A stretch of 64,000 nucleotides of DNA from Emiliania huxleyi CCMP1516 (GCF_000372725.1 NW_005194951.1:64208-128207), one strand, 5' to 3'; counted from the first letter of the stretch, positions 1-10,872 are shown. Made by a program: numbers and translations. The notes: a model not told the origin generated them from the letters alone.

Positions 1-837
1 GAAAGCAGGAGAGCAGCACGAGTGCTGACATTTGGACGGGGGTATGGCACCGACGCTTCACCGAGGCAGGAATTCTTTTTATTGAAATCTTTGTTTGGGC
101 GTGCCATCTTCGCTTCGCACTCGAAACCACGACGCCGCAACCGTCGCCGGCGCGCGACACGATCTTGTTGGCCGGACTGTCCTCGTCGAGTGTGTGCCGC
201 CAAGGCGGGACGCACTCAGGGACAGTGGGCGACGAGACGCGGCTCGAGGGGTGGGTCCCGCGAAGGCACGGCTGGCAACCGTGGCGCGGGGCTCTTCCTC
301 TAGAAGTCGGGTATGGCTCCGCCCGCAACTCTCTCGCTGACACGCGCGCCCGCCGACCTTACGACGGGTGCGCTGCAGTCGCACGCCTCCCAAGTCATAT
401 GCCACGGCGTGCGATCTAGAATCAGCACACGCGCCTCTGCTTGCATACACTCATACATTGGATTGTCATTGCCTGTGAGTGCGAGATATAGGGCTAGCCG
501 CAGGCAGCTAGCCTCTGAGGAGGGCGTCCATAGACACCTCACTAGACCCCACATACGGTCTCGTCCGTGCCTTGCCGGCCGGTGAGATTGCTAGAGGTGG
601 AGCAAGCCCGCTCTAGCCTCGCATATCACTTCCTGTCGTCTGTTGTTTGTTGTGCCCTTGTTTGTACTCTTGGCACCGTGGAGTGCTGGGGGGGGCGACA
701 GGGAGGATATGGCCTTGAGTTATGTGTTTGCCGACTCAGGGTGTGTGGCAGCCAGCTGGCTGTGTGTCTTGTGAGCTTGTTTGTGTCTGTGTGTCGCTCG
801 TGCGTGTCGTCATCATCTGTCCAGCGTCCACCCATAG

Positions 838-1080
838 GGATTTTAAGGAGAGGGGTGTGGTGCGCTAGCCGTCGCCCACCCTTGCGTGCCGTTCTCCCAT
901 CCCTCCCTTGGCCGGTGCGTTTTCTTTCTTTCTTTTTTCACACAACACGTGGTGTACCTGTGTTAGTGCCAGTGCGCGCCAGTCCCGTGCCCAGTAAAAG
1001 AAAGAAAGAAAGAAAACAGACAACCCAAGGGAGGGATGGGAGGACGGCACGCCGCCACCACACAGGGATTTTAAGGAGAG
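838..1080. repeat. Dispersed repeat family A, inverted arrangement
   Basis: The block from about 1014 to 1080 (AAGGGAGGGATG, then a GC-rich stretch, then TTTTAAGGAGAGG) recurs almost unchanged at 13782-13849 and, more diverged, at 50648-50710. A partial copy in the opposite orientation lies at 838-905, so this locus is an imperfect inverted pair. Between the arms, 949-1000 is the reverse complement of the repeat at 7806-7868. It looks like a non-autonomous mobile element, but I see no clean target duplication. Confidence 0.65.
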
Positions 1081-1236
1081 GTGCCCAAAAAAAAGAAAGA
1101 AATGCCCCGTGTTGCGTTAAAATTCTTTTTTCAGTACGCGCGGGGCTGGAAACACAGGTACACCACAATCTGGCCCGCCGGATACGACGAACCCTGCCTC
1201 CTCGATGGGGCAGCGATTCGGCTGCTGGCGTCGGCG

Positions 1237-2166
1237 ATGGCGACAGTGCGGGCGTATGAGGACATCGAGGCGCGTCGCGGCCGGGATGGTGGCGATGTCC
1301 GGGACGTGCGCTGCTGCCGGGACGTGCGCTCCTGGGCGGAAGTCTGCGCGGCGGCTCGCGAGAGGGAGTTCAAGATCTTGGCTCGCGATTCGGTTCGCGC
1401 GGCGGCGGCTCGCGCGGCGGCTCGCGCGGCGGCGGCTCGCGCGGCGGCGGAGGCGGCGGCAGAGGTGGCTGAGGCGGCGAAGGAGGAGGAGCCCGAAACG
1501 GGCAGCGGGGAGGCTGCGGCATTGGCCGCGCCCCTGCGCGGCCTGGCGTCTGCGCCAGGCTGCGCTGGCACAACGGACAGGGTCACTTCTTTTTTCGACA
1601 CTCTCCGCCCCGCTTGCAACGCGACAACGGCTTCATCACCTTCATCATCCTCGACATCCATCGCCGGTGCGGCGGCCGGCGAGGCCGCGGCGGCGGCGCC
1701 GGCGTTGACCAAGAGCGCTAGGAAGCGGCTCAAGGAGAAGGCGAGGAAGGGGCGGCGCGCTGCAGAGGCGGCGGGCGAGCCGGAGGTGGCGCCATCGCCG
1801 GCGCCGCCGCCGGTGTTCAAGACGCTCAGGGAGAAGAAGGCGGCTCAGGCGTCAGCGGAGGGCTGGGCGGCGGAGGTGGCGAGGGCCGAGGAGCTCTACG
1901 AGGAGCTGCGCGAGCGCGCGCCCCAGCACTGCCGCCGTGGCGGCAAGTGGGCGCGCGAGAAGTTCGTGATGGCGGTGCAGGGAGAGTTCCCGCGCGCGCG
2001 AGGGGCAGGCGTTCCCAAGGGGACGGTCCTGTGCCTCGGCAGGGTGCTCGACGCGCACGATGAGCAGGATGACGCGGAGGGTGGGCACCGGGACTGGGAG
2101 GAGGACCCGCTCGGGTTCGACACCAACCCGATGCTGCTCCGCGCCATGTGCATGGCGTTCGAGTGA
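1237..2166 (+). CDS. Unknown Ala/Arg/Glu-rich protein
   Basis: This reading frame stays open across the GC-rich block. An upstream in-frame ATG exists at 1102, but I prefer 1237 (MATVRAYEDIEA) because the upstream segment overlaps repeat family A and has an AATTCTTTT motif at about 1121 in a promoter-like position. The middle is a low-complexity Ala/Arg/Glu run that should be helical, followed by a basic stretch (SARKRLKEKARKGRR). The C-terminal ~90 residues have normal composition (GGKWAREKFVMAVQGEF, then an acidic segment). I recognise no family. An expressed nuclear or cytosolic protein is plausible, but a spurious GC-rich frame cannot be excluded. Confidence 0.45.
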   Translation: MATVRAYEDIEARRGRDGGDVRDVRCCRDVRSWAEVCAAAREREFKILARDSVRAAAARAAARAAAARAAAEAAAEVAEAAKEEEPETGSGEAAALAAPLRGLASAPGCAGTTDRVTSFFDTLRPACNATTASSPSSSSTSIAGAAAGEAAAAAPALTKSARKRLKEKARKGRRAAEAAGEPEVAPSPAPPPVFKTLREKKAAQASAEGWAAEVARAEELYEELRERAPQHCRRGGKWAREKFVMAVQGEFPRARGAGVPKGTVLCLGRVLDAHDEQDDAEGGHRDWEEDPLGFDTNPMLLRAMCMAFE

Positions 2167-2375
2167 ACGCCGTGCAGGCAGCCTGTGCCTTTTGGTGTAC
2201 CCCGTTTGTACCGCGTCCTGTGCCCCCGAGTTCATTTAATAATATAACACAGGTACACCACGGGCGCCGCCTAAGCGACAAGAGTGAGTGAGTGAGGGAG
2301 TGACACACACACACACACGAGAGTTAACGCGCCGTGTTCGTCCTGGCGAACGAAGTCGAAGAAGCGGACAGGCGT

Positions 2376-3590
2376 ATGCGTCTCCGCCTCCTCCCTCGCA
2401 CCAACCTCGCGACACGCCGCTGCGACGCCATCGCGACCAGCGCAAACGCCGGCCTCGTCGGCAACCAGAATCCCAACTTTTGGAGGTTCACCGGCCGGCA
2501 GAACGCCGACGGCGCCATCCACGCGGCTGCAGGGCCGAGGCTGCTCGCCGCGTGCCGGGAGGTTGCCGCGGATGATGACAGCTACGTCCGCTGCCGCATC
2601 GGCGAGGCCGTTGTGACGCCCGCCTTCAGCCTTCCCGCCGACTTCGTGATACACGCCGTCGCGCCAGATGGCATGTACGGGCGCAGCCTGCAGCAGTGGT
2701 GGGGAGGCAAGCGGTGGAGCGGCGGCCGCGGCGCTGCGTCGGCGCACCTTGAGGGGCTGGAGCGGAGCGCGGGCCGTGAAGCAGCGTCTCTTCACAGCCG
2801 GCTCACTGTGAACAGGTCCACCTCGAGGAGCCGCTGCCGAGCGGCGACGCGGGCGGGCTGCTCGCGCAGACGTGTCCCCGCTCCCAGAAGCAGAATACGT
2901 ACTCTTGTATCCCGACTAGCTGTTCGCGCCGCTGCCGACTCTTGTATCCCGCCGGATTCGTCTCCCTCGCATTCACGCGGTGCTCTGGTGACTCCGCACA
3001 ACACCGTAGTCCCGCCCTCACGTCGGCGTATTCACCACGAGCGGCCCCGCTTGATCCTCGCCGCTGCCGGAGGCGAGCCCGCGTCTATGAACCTCCCCGG
3101 AACCTTCTCTCTCGCAGGTACCGCTCGATCTTCGCCGCGGCGGAGGGCGAGTCGGCGGCCTCGGTGGCGCTGCCCGCGGTCGGGCGCCGAGTGGTCTCGG
3201 CTGCACCGCTGGCCTCCCTGGACCTTTCCATGAGCCTTCATAGAGCCTTCTCACAGGTGCGGCGTGCTCGGCTTCAACGCTGGCCGGGCGGCGAAGGTCG
3301 CCATCGGCGTCGCCATTGGCCTCTGCGGAGGAGGCGGTGGCGGGGGTTGCAGAGGAGGTGGTGGCGGCGGTGGTGGTGGTGGCGGCGGTGGCGATGTTGG
3401 CGGCGGAGGTGGCGGGGGTGGCAGCGCCATCAGCAGTCTCGAGGAGATCGAGGTTGCCTTCGTGGACGACTCTGCCTTCCTCGCGTGGGGGCGGGTGGCG
3501 CGCGGGCTGGTTGGCGAGCCAGAGGCGCAAGGCGCGGGAGGGGTGGCGGGCGCTGAGTTGTACGACTTGCGGCGTGTTGCTAAAGTATAG
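2376..3590 (+). CDS. Macro-domain protein (ADP-ribose binding), three exons
   Basis: Exons are 2376-2674, 3118-3183 and 3257-3590; the phases close to give 232 residues. The product matches a macro domain: CDAIATSANAGL, then DGAIHAAAGPRLL, then GEAVVTPAFSLPADFVIHAV, then YRSIFAAAEGE, ASVALPAVGCGVLGF and a C-terminal EVAFVDDSAFLAW. Macro domains bind or hydrolyse ADP-ribose and its derivatives. A long Gly run (about residues 145-175) is inserted between the last helix and last strand, which is unusual. Intron 1 is GT-AG and begins GTACGGGCGC, like the exon 2 start GTACCGCTCG. Intron 2 is GC-AG and begins GCGCCGAGTGGTCTCGGC, like the exon 3 start GTGCGGCGTGCTCGGC. A first strand usual for the fold may lie in an undetected upstream exon. 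Confidence 0.8.
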
Positions 3591-4184
3591 CGAGCGAGCG
3601 GTGAGCCCCCCCGGTGAGAGGGGAGGTACGTCGCCGGTGATTGCGTGGCGTAGTTTCAAATCAGGCCAAAAATCGGCGCACAACACTCAGGTGTTATCTC
3701 ACCCCTCTCCAAGCGACCAGCATGCTCTCCAGTCTGACTCGGACCGTGGGCCGGCAGTCCGCTCCACCTCCCCAGTCCCCAGCCCCAGGCCCAGCGCCGC
3801 GCGCGGCTCTGAGCATTGAGAAGAGCTGAAAGCTCTCATGCGTCATGGCCCACGTGTACGTGTGTCGATGAGTGTACGTGTACGTGTGTTGTGTGGTCAG
3901 TGAAAGGAGCCAGCCATCCCCATGCACTTTACGTTCCACTTGGTCTTCGCCACACTCCACACACGCCCAGCACGCTGGCGGCTGGGCCGCGCTGCTCGCG
4001 CGCCGAGAATGTGTGCCAGCCATGCCGAATAAGGAGCGACGTAGAGGGAAGCGGGCGCTGTCCTCATGCCATGCCGAGCTTGCTGGGTCCTATCCCCTAC
4101 TCTGCCTCCGGCGCCGCGGGCAAGTCGAACGCGAGCACCTGGCCTGGCCCGCTGCCCTCCGGCACGACGACCTACGTACGGTGG
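3591..4184. other. Intergenic, no gene seen
   Basis: I see only short overlapping frames without family similarity, plus a TACGTGTGT-rich patch at about 3850-3900. Confidence 0.5.
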
Positions 4185-4340
4185 GGTAAGGTAGGGCAAA
4201 CCTCTCCACACACACGAGGTGGTGGGGCGAGGGCCAGGCTGGTCCCTCGCGACTCCACGTCTGGACGACAGGAGCCGGCGCGGCATTCAAAGTGCAAGGC
4301 ACAGTGCGTGTGGGTGAGCGGTGTGGGAGTGCACGACAAC
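4185..4340 (-). repeat. LINE 3'-tail-like repeat, diverged solo copy
   Basis: This matches the block that follows the LINE 3' ends at 32551 and 51851 (TTCTCCACACACACGAGGTGGTGGGGC type sequence through CAAGGC.CAGTGCG.GTGGGTGAGCGGTGTG). This copy lacks the long TG tract and any LINE coding sequence. In the LINE orientation (minus) it ends in TTACC-like repeats, as a retrotransposon 3' end would. It is probably a severely 5'-truncated insertion or a SINE that shares the tail. Confidence 0.6.
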
Positions 4341-4659
4341 CTCAAATTCGCCGCCCCAAGTGGCGGAGACCTGCGGTGTGAGTAGAGGCGGTGTGAACAG
4401 AGGCGATTGTCGCGCCGGCCGTCTCTGGGGCCTCCCGCGTCTGTAGCGTGTCTGACTGTCTCTGTGCCGACGTGCGGTCTCGGGCCAAAGGCTGTGTGAG
4501 CGTGTGTGGATGCACCGAAGTCAGGGTGCGAATGCGGTCTCGCGCAGTGTGCTCTCGGAGCAGCGCGTGAGTACTGGGGCTGCGAATACAGTCGGACACA
4601 CCAGAATGTACGCGTGCCCTCTCCGGTGCTAGCTGGAACGCCAAGGTCCGAGTCCGCTT
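4341..4659. other. Intergenic, no gene seen
   Basis: No coding similarity is visible. A GGTGTGARYAGAGGCG motif is repeated at about 4373-4400 and resembles the hairpin element found in introns further downstream. Confidence 0.4.
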
Positions 4660-5140
4660 CTAGGGGCGGATCACGCGCACGGCCGTGCCCGCAATCGCCC
4701 CGTCAGGAATCGTGATCTGAACCTAGAAACAAAGAAAGGAAGGGTCGACGAGACAACGGAGGCTGCGGAAGAGGGATAGAGGGATCTGCGCCTAGAAAAG
4801 GAAGGACAACGGGTGCGCAAGACAAAGAAGGCTGTGGAAGATGCCCTCGGCAATCGTGATTTGCACCCGCTCGGTGCGCGCAGGATGGGGAGACGCCGCC
4901 GCTGGCGCTGCCGCTGCCGGCGGCGGCGGCGCGGCCACGGCAGCAGCAGCAGCGGCGGCAGCGGCAGCAGCAGCAGCAGCAGTGGCGGCGGCGGCGGCAG
5001 TCGCCTCGGAGAGCTGTCTGATCGCGGCTCTGAGAGGCACTGCCCCCGCCTCAACCTCGTCCTCGACCCGCTCGAGCGTGTCGTTGTCCACGCCCGCCTC
5101 CTCGGCCGCCGCAAACGCGGCGTCCAGCGCCACCTCGTCC

Positions 5141-5173
<33 letters not shown>

Positions 5174-5619
5174 TCTGCAGCCGCAGCCCCCGCCGCTTCT
5201 GCCGCCGCTTCTGCCGCCGCTTCTGCCGCCGCTTCTGCCGCCGCTTCTGCCGCCGCTTCTGCCGCCGCCTCCTCCTCCGCCGCCCTCGCCGCCTCCGCCG
5301 CCCTCGCCGCCTCCGCCGCCCTCGCCGCCTCCGCCGCCCTCGCCGCCTCCGCCGCCCTCGCCGCCTCCGCCGCCCTCGCCGCCTCCGCCGCCCTCGCCGC
5401 CTCCGCCTCCGCCGCCGCCCTCGCCTCCACCGCCGCCTCCGCCGCCGCCCTCGCCTCCGCCTCCGCCGCCGCCCTCGCTTGCTTCTCCGCCCTCGCTTGC
5501 TCCTCCGCCCTGCGCGCCTCCTCCGCCCTCGCCTTGCTCTCCACCTTCTCCTCCTTCCGCCTCGCCCGCTCCGCCTCCTTCTCCTCGCGGCTAGGGGCCG
5601 CCTTGCCTGGGAGTGCGGA

Positions 5620-5703
<84 letters not shown>

Positions 5704-6903
5704 TGTGGGTGGGTGGGTGGGTGGGGGGGGGGCGTCTCCGTGTGCTGTTCGCCGCGCGTGCTGCCGCCGCCAGGCGAGCCACGTGCTGTGAACAGCAGGC
5801 TGTGTGGGCTGTGAACAGCAGGCTGTGTGGGCTGTGCTACTCGCGAGGCGCCTCACCCCTACCGCCCGCCGCCCCGAACCCTCCCTTCGCCGGGTCCACA
5901 GCCACCGGCCGCCGCCGCCCTCTGGCCGCCGCCGCCGCCTTTTGCTTCCTCGTCTGCCGCGAGGGCGGCGGGCGGCGCGTGGCGATGCCGACGTCGAACC
6001 CCCCCTCCGCCTGCGGGACACGTCCGCGACACGTCCGCGACACGTCCGCGACACGTCCGCGACACGTCCGCGAGCGTCCGCGACTCGGCCAAGGCCGTGG
6101 ACAGGGAGCGCCACGGGCTGGGGCAGGGAGGTCGCGACGCCCGCTCCTCGGGCGGGTGGCGGTGGAAGAGTCTCGGAGGTGTGTCGGAGGTGTGTCGGAG
6201 GTGTGTCGGAGGTGTGTCGGAGGTGTGTCGGAGGTGTCTCGGAAGTGTCTCGGAAGTGTCTCGGGCAGCGCAGCGCCGCCTCGGACGCGACTTGGAGGTT
6301 GAAGTCGGCGCAGATGGCGGGCAAGTTTGCGCCCTCCCGCTCCGCGAAGAGCAGCACGCCGCCGGGCTTGAGCGCGTTCGCGAGGAGCGAGACTGCGCCG
6401 TACGCCGCCTGCTCTGGGGCTCCGTCGAGCATGTCGAAGAGGAGGGCGGCGTCGAACGATGCGGCGGTGAGCGGGACCGCGTCGAGGGGCGTCTCTGTGA
6501 AGAGCGAGAATGGGACGCGCAGCTTCGCGGCGGCCTCTCGGATGGGGCCCTGCTCGACGATGAGGTTTGACGGCGGCACGACCAGCGTCATCGCCTCGGG
6601 CGACGGCACGTAGTACAGGTTCTTCGCGTCCTTTCCCAGCTCGAGCACCGTCGAGCCGTTCGGGACGTTGTTGGCGATGTGGGACGCGGTGACGAACTGG
6701 CGGTTCCAGTAGGCCGGATTCACCCACGAGTTCTTTGTGCCCTGGCCGATCCGTTCGCCGATGGAGAGCTTGTCGGCAAGGTCACCGAGCGGCGTGCCGC
6801 GAGCATCGTCTGACATCAGGGCGGCGCGGCGACGGCACACTGCCTGAGGGCGGAGCGGGCCAGGACGTAGCGCGGCCGCGCTGGTGAGGCTCAAGAGCAG
6901 CAT
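4660..6903 (-). CDS. SAM methyltransferase fused to Ala/Glu/Arg coiled region
   Basis: There are four exons on the minus strand: 6903-6280, 6010-5863, 5606-4867 and 4722-4660. All phases close, giving 524 residues. The N-terminus MLLLSLTSAAALRPGPLRP looks like a signal or plastid leader; an upstream in-frame ATG at 7002 is less likely. Residues ~50-205 are a class I methyltransferase: NPAYWNRQF, motif I VLELGKDAKN, AASFDAALLFDML, then ANALKPGGVLLF. After a basic linker comes a long helix of (AAEAAR)n and (EAAA)n repeats, ending with VQITIPDGAIAGTAVRVIRP. Intron 1 is GC-AG, introns 2 and 3 GT-AG. The start of intron 3 (GTGCAAATCACGATTGCC) mirrors the last exon (GTTCAGATCACGATTCCT). Introns 1 and 2 hold minisatellites and a (CA)n tract. 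The substrate is unknown. Confidence 0.65.
5623..5702. repeat. (TG)n microsatellite
   Basis: About 40 uninterrupted TG units, followed by a TGGG-rich patch. On the coding strand this is (CA)n near the 3' end of intron 2 of the methyltransferase gene. Confidence 0.95.
6015..6262. repeat. Intronic minisatellites, ~10-bp units
   Basis: Two arrays lie in intron 1 of the methyltransferase gene: GACACGTCCGC units at about 6015-6072 and GGTGTGTCGGA units at about 6175-6262. They are unrelated in sequence to each other but have similar unit lengths. Confidence 0.85.
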
Positions 6904-7171
6904 GCTGTGCCCGATGAGTTCGCCTAGCCGCTCGTCGCGTTTGTCGTTGACCTTCGTCTTGGTTCGCGCTCCTAGGAGGTGTGGCGCCTCAATGCACATC
7001 ACGGCGCCTCAATCCAACGGTATGGCGGGTGGGTGCTCTCTACTGCCGCGGCGCCCCTGTCGGTTCGGAGGTGCCCGGCGGCCGCGCGCTTGGTGCCGAC
7101 GTCGACTGGCTGCTCTCGCGGCGCCGACCGAGGCGTGCCGCTTCGGTCACGTCGCGCGCGCTGCGAGGTGT

Positions 7172-7502
7172 CTTCATCACCCAAGATAAGTGCGGTCTGG
7201 GACAGATTAGGCTTGATACTGATGGGCCTGGGCCAGGAGAGCGACAGAGAGGGCGAGGTGGTGAGCTGGGAAGCCGCTTCGTCGGCACCTGGACATGTCG
7301 CGATGAAGTGCCAAAAAGTACTGTTTGCGGCTATTGCTCAAAACTTCGGGAGAGAAGGCCTACATATTATGACTGCATCCATGAGCCTGGTGCATGAGGG
7401 CTGCGGGATCACGGTCGATGGCGCCGATGATGACCTCCTGGCCCAGGCCCATCAGTAGCAAGCCTGAGCTGTCCCAGACCGCACTTATCTTGGGTGATGA
7501 AG
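7172..7502. mobile_element. MITE/foldback element with 68-bp terminal inverted repeats
   Basis: The left arm is 7172-7239 (starts CTTCATCACCCAAGATAAG) and the right arm is 7435-7502. Their reverse complements differ at only a few positions. The ~195-bp interior has no convincing coding sequence. This is a typical non-autonomous DNA element; I see no obvious target-site duplication, so the family is not assigned. Confidence 0.85.
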
Positions 7503-7805
7503 CTCACTCTGGCTCATACCACGGCTCTTACGGCCTCACGCACGCCCGTTTCAGCCACAGACACCGCCGGCACGCACTCCCACTTCACACATGCTCAAAC
7601 ACAACCCCACCAAAGCACAGCTCTGATCAGAATGGGCAAGGGCTACTTCCTGGTGACCCTGGTAGCCGCTGGCTCGCCACTTCACTCGGCTCCTCTGCAG
7701 CGGTCTCGCGCTCTCTCCATGCGAAAGATCTCGTTTGAGCGGCTCCACGAGGGGAGCGCGGCGACCAGCCGGCGGAGAGCAGCTTTTAAGACTTGTCCCT
7801 CGCAC

Positions 7806-7868
7806 GACACTAGGCACGGGACTGGCGCGGACTGGCACTAACACAGGTACACCACGGGAGCCGCCTAG
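7806..7868 (+). repeat. Dispersed repeat B (GGCACGGGACTGGCGC type)
   Basis: This stretch reappears in reverse complement at about 949-1000, and its 3' part (ACACAGGTACACCACGGG) at 2247-2275; a shorter piece is at 1151-1165. Its boundaries suggest a mobile-element terminus or conserved core. Confidence 0.6.
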
Positions 7869-8143
7869 GCACTGGTTCTCGAGGTTCTCGAGGTGGATAT
7901 CCTTTGGCCGCGTTGGGTAGCGAGCCGAGGATTGGTGTAACCCGAGCCACGGAGGCGTGTTTTCTGACGGCCGCACTGATGCATGATATAAAAAAACGAT
8001 TCATCGCCAAGATAGTCCCCCTCTGTATACTGTAATTGCCGGTAATTACGCGACCATCCCATGTCTGCAATAGCAGCCATTCAGTGGCCCGTCCACAGCC
8101 TGCGGGCTTTGCTTTAGGCCATGGAGAAGGACACTGGCCTGCA

Positions 8144-8899
8144 TCACCGGCAGCTGCCCGTCACCTCCTCCCACCGATTCTTGGTAACATCGGCGGTCGG
8201 TGATAGGGCCTCCTTAGCCTCCTTGGCCGCCTTCTCGGCCCATTCCTCGGCCTCTGCGACGATCTTGTCTGCAGATTCTTTGGCGGCGCCCACCACTGAG
8301 TCGGCTACTCCCTCCAGCTTCTCGACGGCGCCGCTGTCTTGTGCCGCCTGTTCAATTTGAGTGAGGGCTGCGGCTGTAGCGTTGGCGACCGCCTGAGCCG
8401 CGCCTGTCGAAGCGTCTTCTATCTCGTCGAGCTTGGAGCAAAACGCGGCGGACGCGACGGCCAGGTTACTGACGACAGGTAGCCCAACTTTGAGAATAGA
8501 AAGCAGCTCGCCTCGCGCTGCGAGGGACTGGAAGGTCGCGAAGAGCGACTCCTTCTCCACATCACCTATGGTTGCTTGCCATGCCGCGGCGATGCTTTCC
8601 GATTCAACGCCGTCTTCGCAGAAGCCTATCGCTGGCACTGCGACGGTCAGCGCTGCGAGCAGAGCAGTCCCGCTGAGCGCCGTCCCAACCATCACAGTAA
8701 GGCATGGAGGCGGGATAACGTAGCTGCCTGGCTCAACCTCCAACGTGGACATCGATGGGATGTGGTCAGCTTTGTCTGTCGGCAGCCGTGGCACGCAGGC
8801 GATCATGACTCCGGACACGGCGAGGCTTGTGAGCAGCAGGCACTTCCAGGAGCGCACGACTGGCTGCGGTGGAACTGGCAGAAGTGGCTCCGCAAGCAT
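8144..8899 (-). CDS. Unknown membrane protein with Ala-rich amphipathic tail
   Basis: A continuous 251-codon frame starts at ATG 8899 (MLAEPLLPVPPQPV). A first hydrophobic segment (CLLLTSLAVSGVMIACV) and a second (MVGTALSGTALLAALTVAVPAIG) suggest two membrane spans. The C-terminal half is Ala/Glu/Lys-rich (AVANATAAALTQIEQ, KESADKIVAEAEEWAEKAAKEAKEAL), with the 11-residue rhythm of LEA or apolipoprotein-like helices. The same frame is open upstream to 9193 and includes a coding-looking piece (VPWEYCALMAERLGGSFEEF), but a (CT)n tract separates it, so that part may be an upstream exon. I do not recognise the family. Confidence 0.5.
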   Translation of the reverse strand: MLAEPLLPVPPQPVVRSWKCLLLTSLAVSGVMIACVPRLPTDKADHIPSMSTLEVEPGSYVIPPPCLTVMVGTALSGTALLAALTVAVPAIGFCEDGVESESIAAAWQATIGDVEKESLFATFQSLAARGELLSILKVGLPVVSNLAVASAAFCSKLDEIEDASTGAAQAVANATAAALTQIEQAAQDSGAVEKLEGVADSVVGAAKESADKIVAEAEEWAEKAAKEAKEALSPTADVTKNRWEEVTGSCR

Positions 8900-9239
8900 G
8901 ATCGCGACGCCGTCGTGGCCTGTCAAGGACGCTGAGCGAGAGCGGCGACGGCGTGAACTTTGACCGACCGTCACAACAAAAAAGGAAACGCGAGAGTGAG
9001 AGAGAGAGAAAGAGAGAGAGAAACGCGAATGGTCGCCGATCCAGGGATCGAACTCCTCAAAGCTGCCCCCAAGTCTCTCAGCCATCAAGGCGCAATACTC
9101 CCACGGGACTGCCGCATCATCCAAGGGAACCATGAAATGGACCTTCCCCGAGAACTTCGCGCAGCTTCGATTTTTGGAGTATTTTTGCCGCACTTTCCGG
9201 GGTTTGCCGTGTACGTACTTTTAGCTTACTGGGAGAAAA

Positions 9240-9735
9240 GAGAGAGGGGGTTGTGTTCTCTAGGCCCCTAAGGGCCCTACGCGCGGCGTGAGAGCTCGGA
9301 AGCGAGCTTTGCACGGCGATCGAGGATGGCACGGTTCACCCCCTTCATGCCCGCCCCCGGATACACCTGGCACAATTTATTAGAAGTTGAGCCGCGCACT
9401 TCCGGCCGAGAATAAAATCCCTCTGGTCTCTCAGCCCACTTGCCCATAGCCGCCGAGACGGCGCACTCTGCTGACTCTCATCTAGCGCCCTCTTGGGGCC
9501 TCTCCTGACCGCTGTGGGCCTCTCCAGACCTCCTCTTGCCTTTGGGAGTACCCCTCCCAGTCTACTTCCTAGGACACAGGCACAGGTTTGCATAATGCGA
9601 GCTTTTTCTCAAGGGCTATAGTGCAGAGAAGAACTGCGCAGTAACTCGCATCGCATTGTAGCTGTGAACAGCAAAACGGGACAGTATCGCACCTGTGGCG
9701 GCTCTGCCGATCGCCTTTGTGACCCGCCTTCTTCC
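9240..9735. other. Intergenic, no gene seen
   Basis: No reading frame with recognisable composition. It probably holds the 5' region of the following plus-strand gene. Confidence 0.4.
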
Positions 9736-10089
9736 ATGTCGGAGTTGGCAAACCTGTCGGGGCTGCTAGGCGCATTCAACCACACGTGTCTGATCCCGCT
9801 CAACCGTTCGCTCGTCGCCGGCAACGGCACGCTGACCTGGTACGACGAGCAGCTCGATGGCCCCCTGGGCTACGGCGCGTGTGCTGACTCGTCAATCCTC
9901 TGCGCGGTGATCATCCTGCTCGTGGTGCTGATCGCGACGTCCAGCCGCAGTGGCGGCGGTGTTGCGTCCCGCGCGTTTGAATATACCGGGTACAAGGCGA
10001 CCCTGCCGACGGCCCCGAAGGGCCCGAAGCCGACAAAGAAGGAGATGCAGCAGCTCAAGGAGCGGGCCCAGGGAGCGGCGCTGATCTAG
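9736..10089 (+). CDS. Small single-pass membrane protein
   Basis: A 117-residue frame starts at ATG 9736 (MSELANLSGLLGAFNHT). The N-terminal ~60 residues contain several N-glycosylation sequons (NLS, NHT, NRS, NGT), two Cys, and acidic residues. One hydrophobic span follows (SSILCAVIILLVVLIATSS), then a short basic tail rich in Lys and Pro (PKGPKPTKKEMQQLKERAQ). Sequons before the span and basic residues after it suggest a lumenal or extracellular N-terminus. No family recognised. Confidence 0.55.
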   Translation: MSELANLSGLLGAFNHTCLIPLNRSLVAGNGTLTWYDEQLDGPLGYGACADSSILCAVIILLVVLIATSSRSGGGVASRAFEYTGYKATLPTAPKGPKPTKKEMQQLKERAQGAALI

Positions 10090-10557
10090 AGCCTCTGGAT
10101 GGCCACGCCTTTTTGACTTGTCTGGTAGAGCGATTCAGCGACCGCGTGCGTCTCCATCTCTCTCCTTCCGACCGCTAGAGCACATCTCTCTAGAGTCCTG
10201 TGGTGTGCTGCGTGGGTTGGATCTAAGTTTACTGTCGACATTGAAACACGCCGGCACGATCCCGTGTCGAGACGCCCGCACGACGCCACGGCCCACGCAC
10301 AGAGTCTGACCCGCAGGCCGCAGTTTGAGCTTTGACGCGTGACCTTTCAGCTTTCACCCCTATTTGTCGTAAAAAAGCCGTAAAACACGGAGAGACCCGG
10401 CTTTGACCGGAGCCGGACCTACGACCTACGACACTCGCGGCTGGACGACATTCGAGCGGTGCTCCGCAGAGCTAAGCTCTCCAAGCTGGGCTTTGCCAAG
10501 TGGAACCTCGTCATCGACGTCGCCAGTAGAGGGTCGACAGCGTCCTAATCTAAAATC

Positions 10558-10872
10558 TGAGATTCAGCTGAGCCCTGGCTGTCAGGCTGTCAGGTGCTGT
10601 CAGGTGATATGTCGGGCTGTCGGGCAGCTGTCAGGCACTGTCAGGTGCCTCTGTCAGACCAGCTGTCAGGTGCTTTCAGTGCTGTCGGGTGCTGTCGGGT
10701 GCATGTCTGACAGGCGAGGGGTTCTGTAGCTGTCAGGTGCTGTCGGAGCTGTCGGGTGTTGCTGTCAGACGCTGTCGGAGCTGTCAGAGCTGTCAGGCTG
10801 CTGCTGCTGTCAAACGGTGGGCTGTTGCTGTCAGGTGCTGTCAGGTGGTGCTGTCGGGGTGCTGTCAGGCTG
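10558..10872. repeat. CTGTCAGG degenerate tandem array (left)
   Basis: The array is built from CTGTCAGGTG / CTGTCGGGTG variants with a roughly 8-11 base rhythm. The same motif forms the arrays at 11680-11925 and 33390-33482. It lies immediately 3' of the gene at 10950-11648 and may be intronic or UTR. Confidence 0.85.

Noticed and set aside
4813..5800. Plus-strand Ala/Ser-rich and Arg-rich frames over the methyltransferase tail
   Set aside because: They are antisense shadows of the Ala/Glu/Arg helix; the minus-strand exons close in phase and end in a conserved-looking motif.
9030..9110. tRNA-like segment on the minus strand (GTTCGATCCCTGG)
   Set aside because: The bases around TTCGATC do not form a 5-bp T stem and no D-arm or anticodon arm can be drawn; the same bases fit a protein-coding frame.
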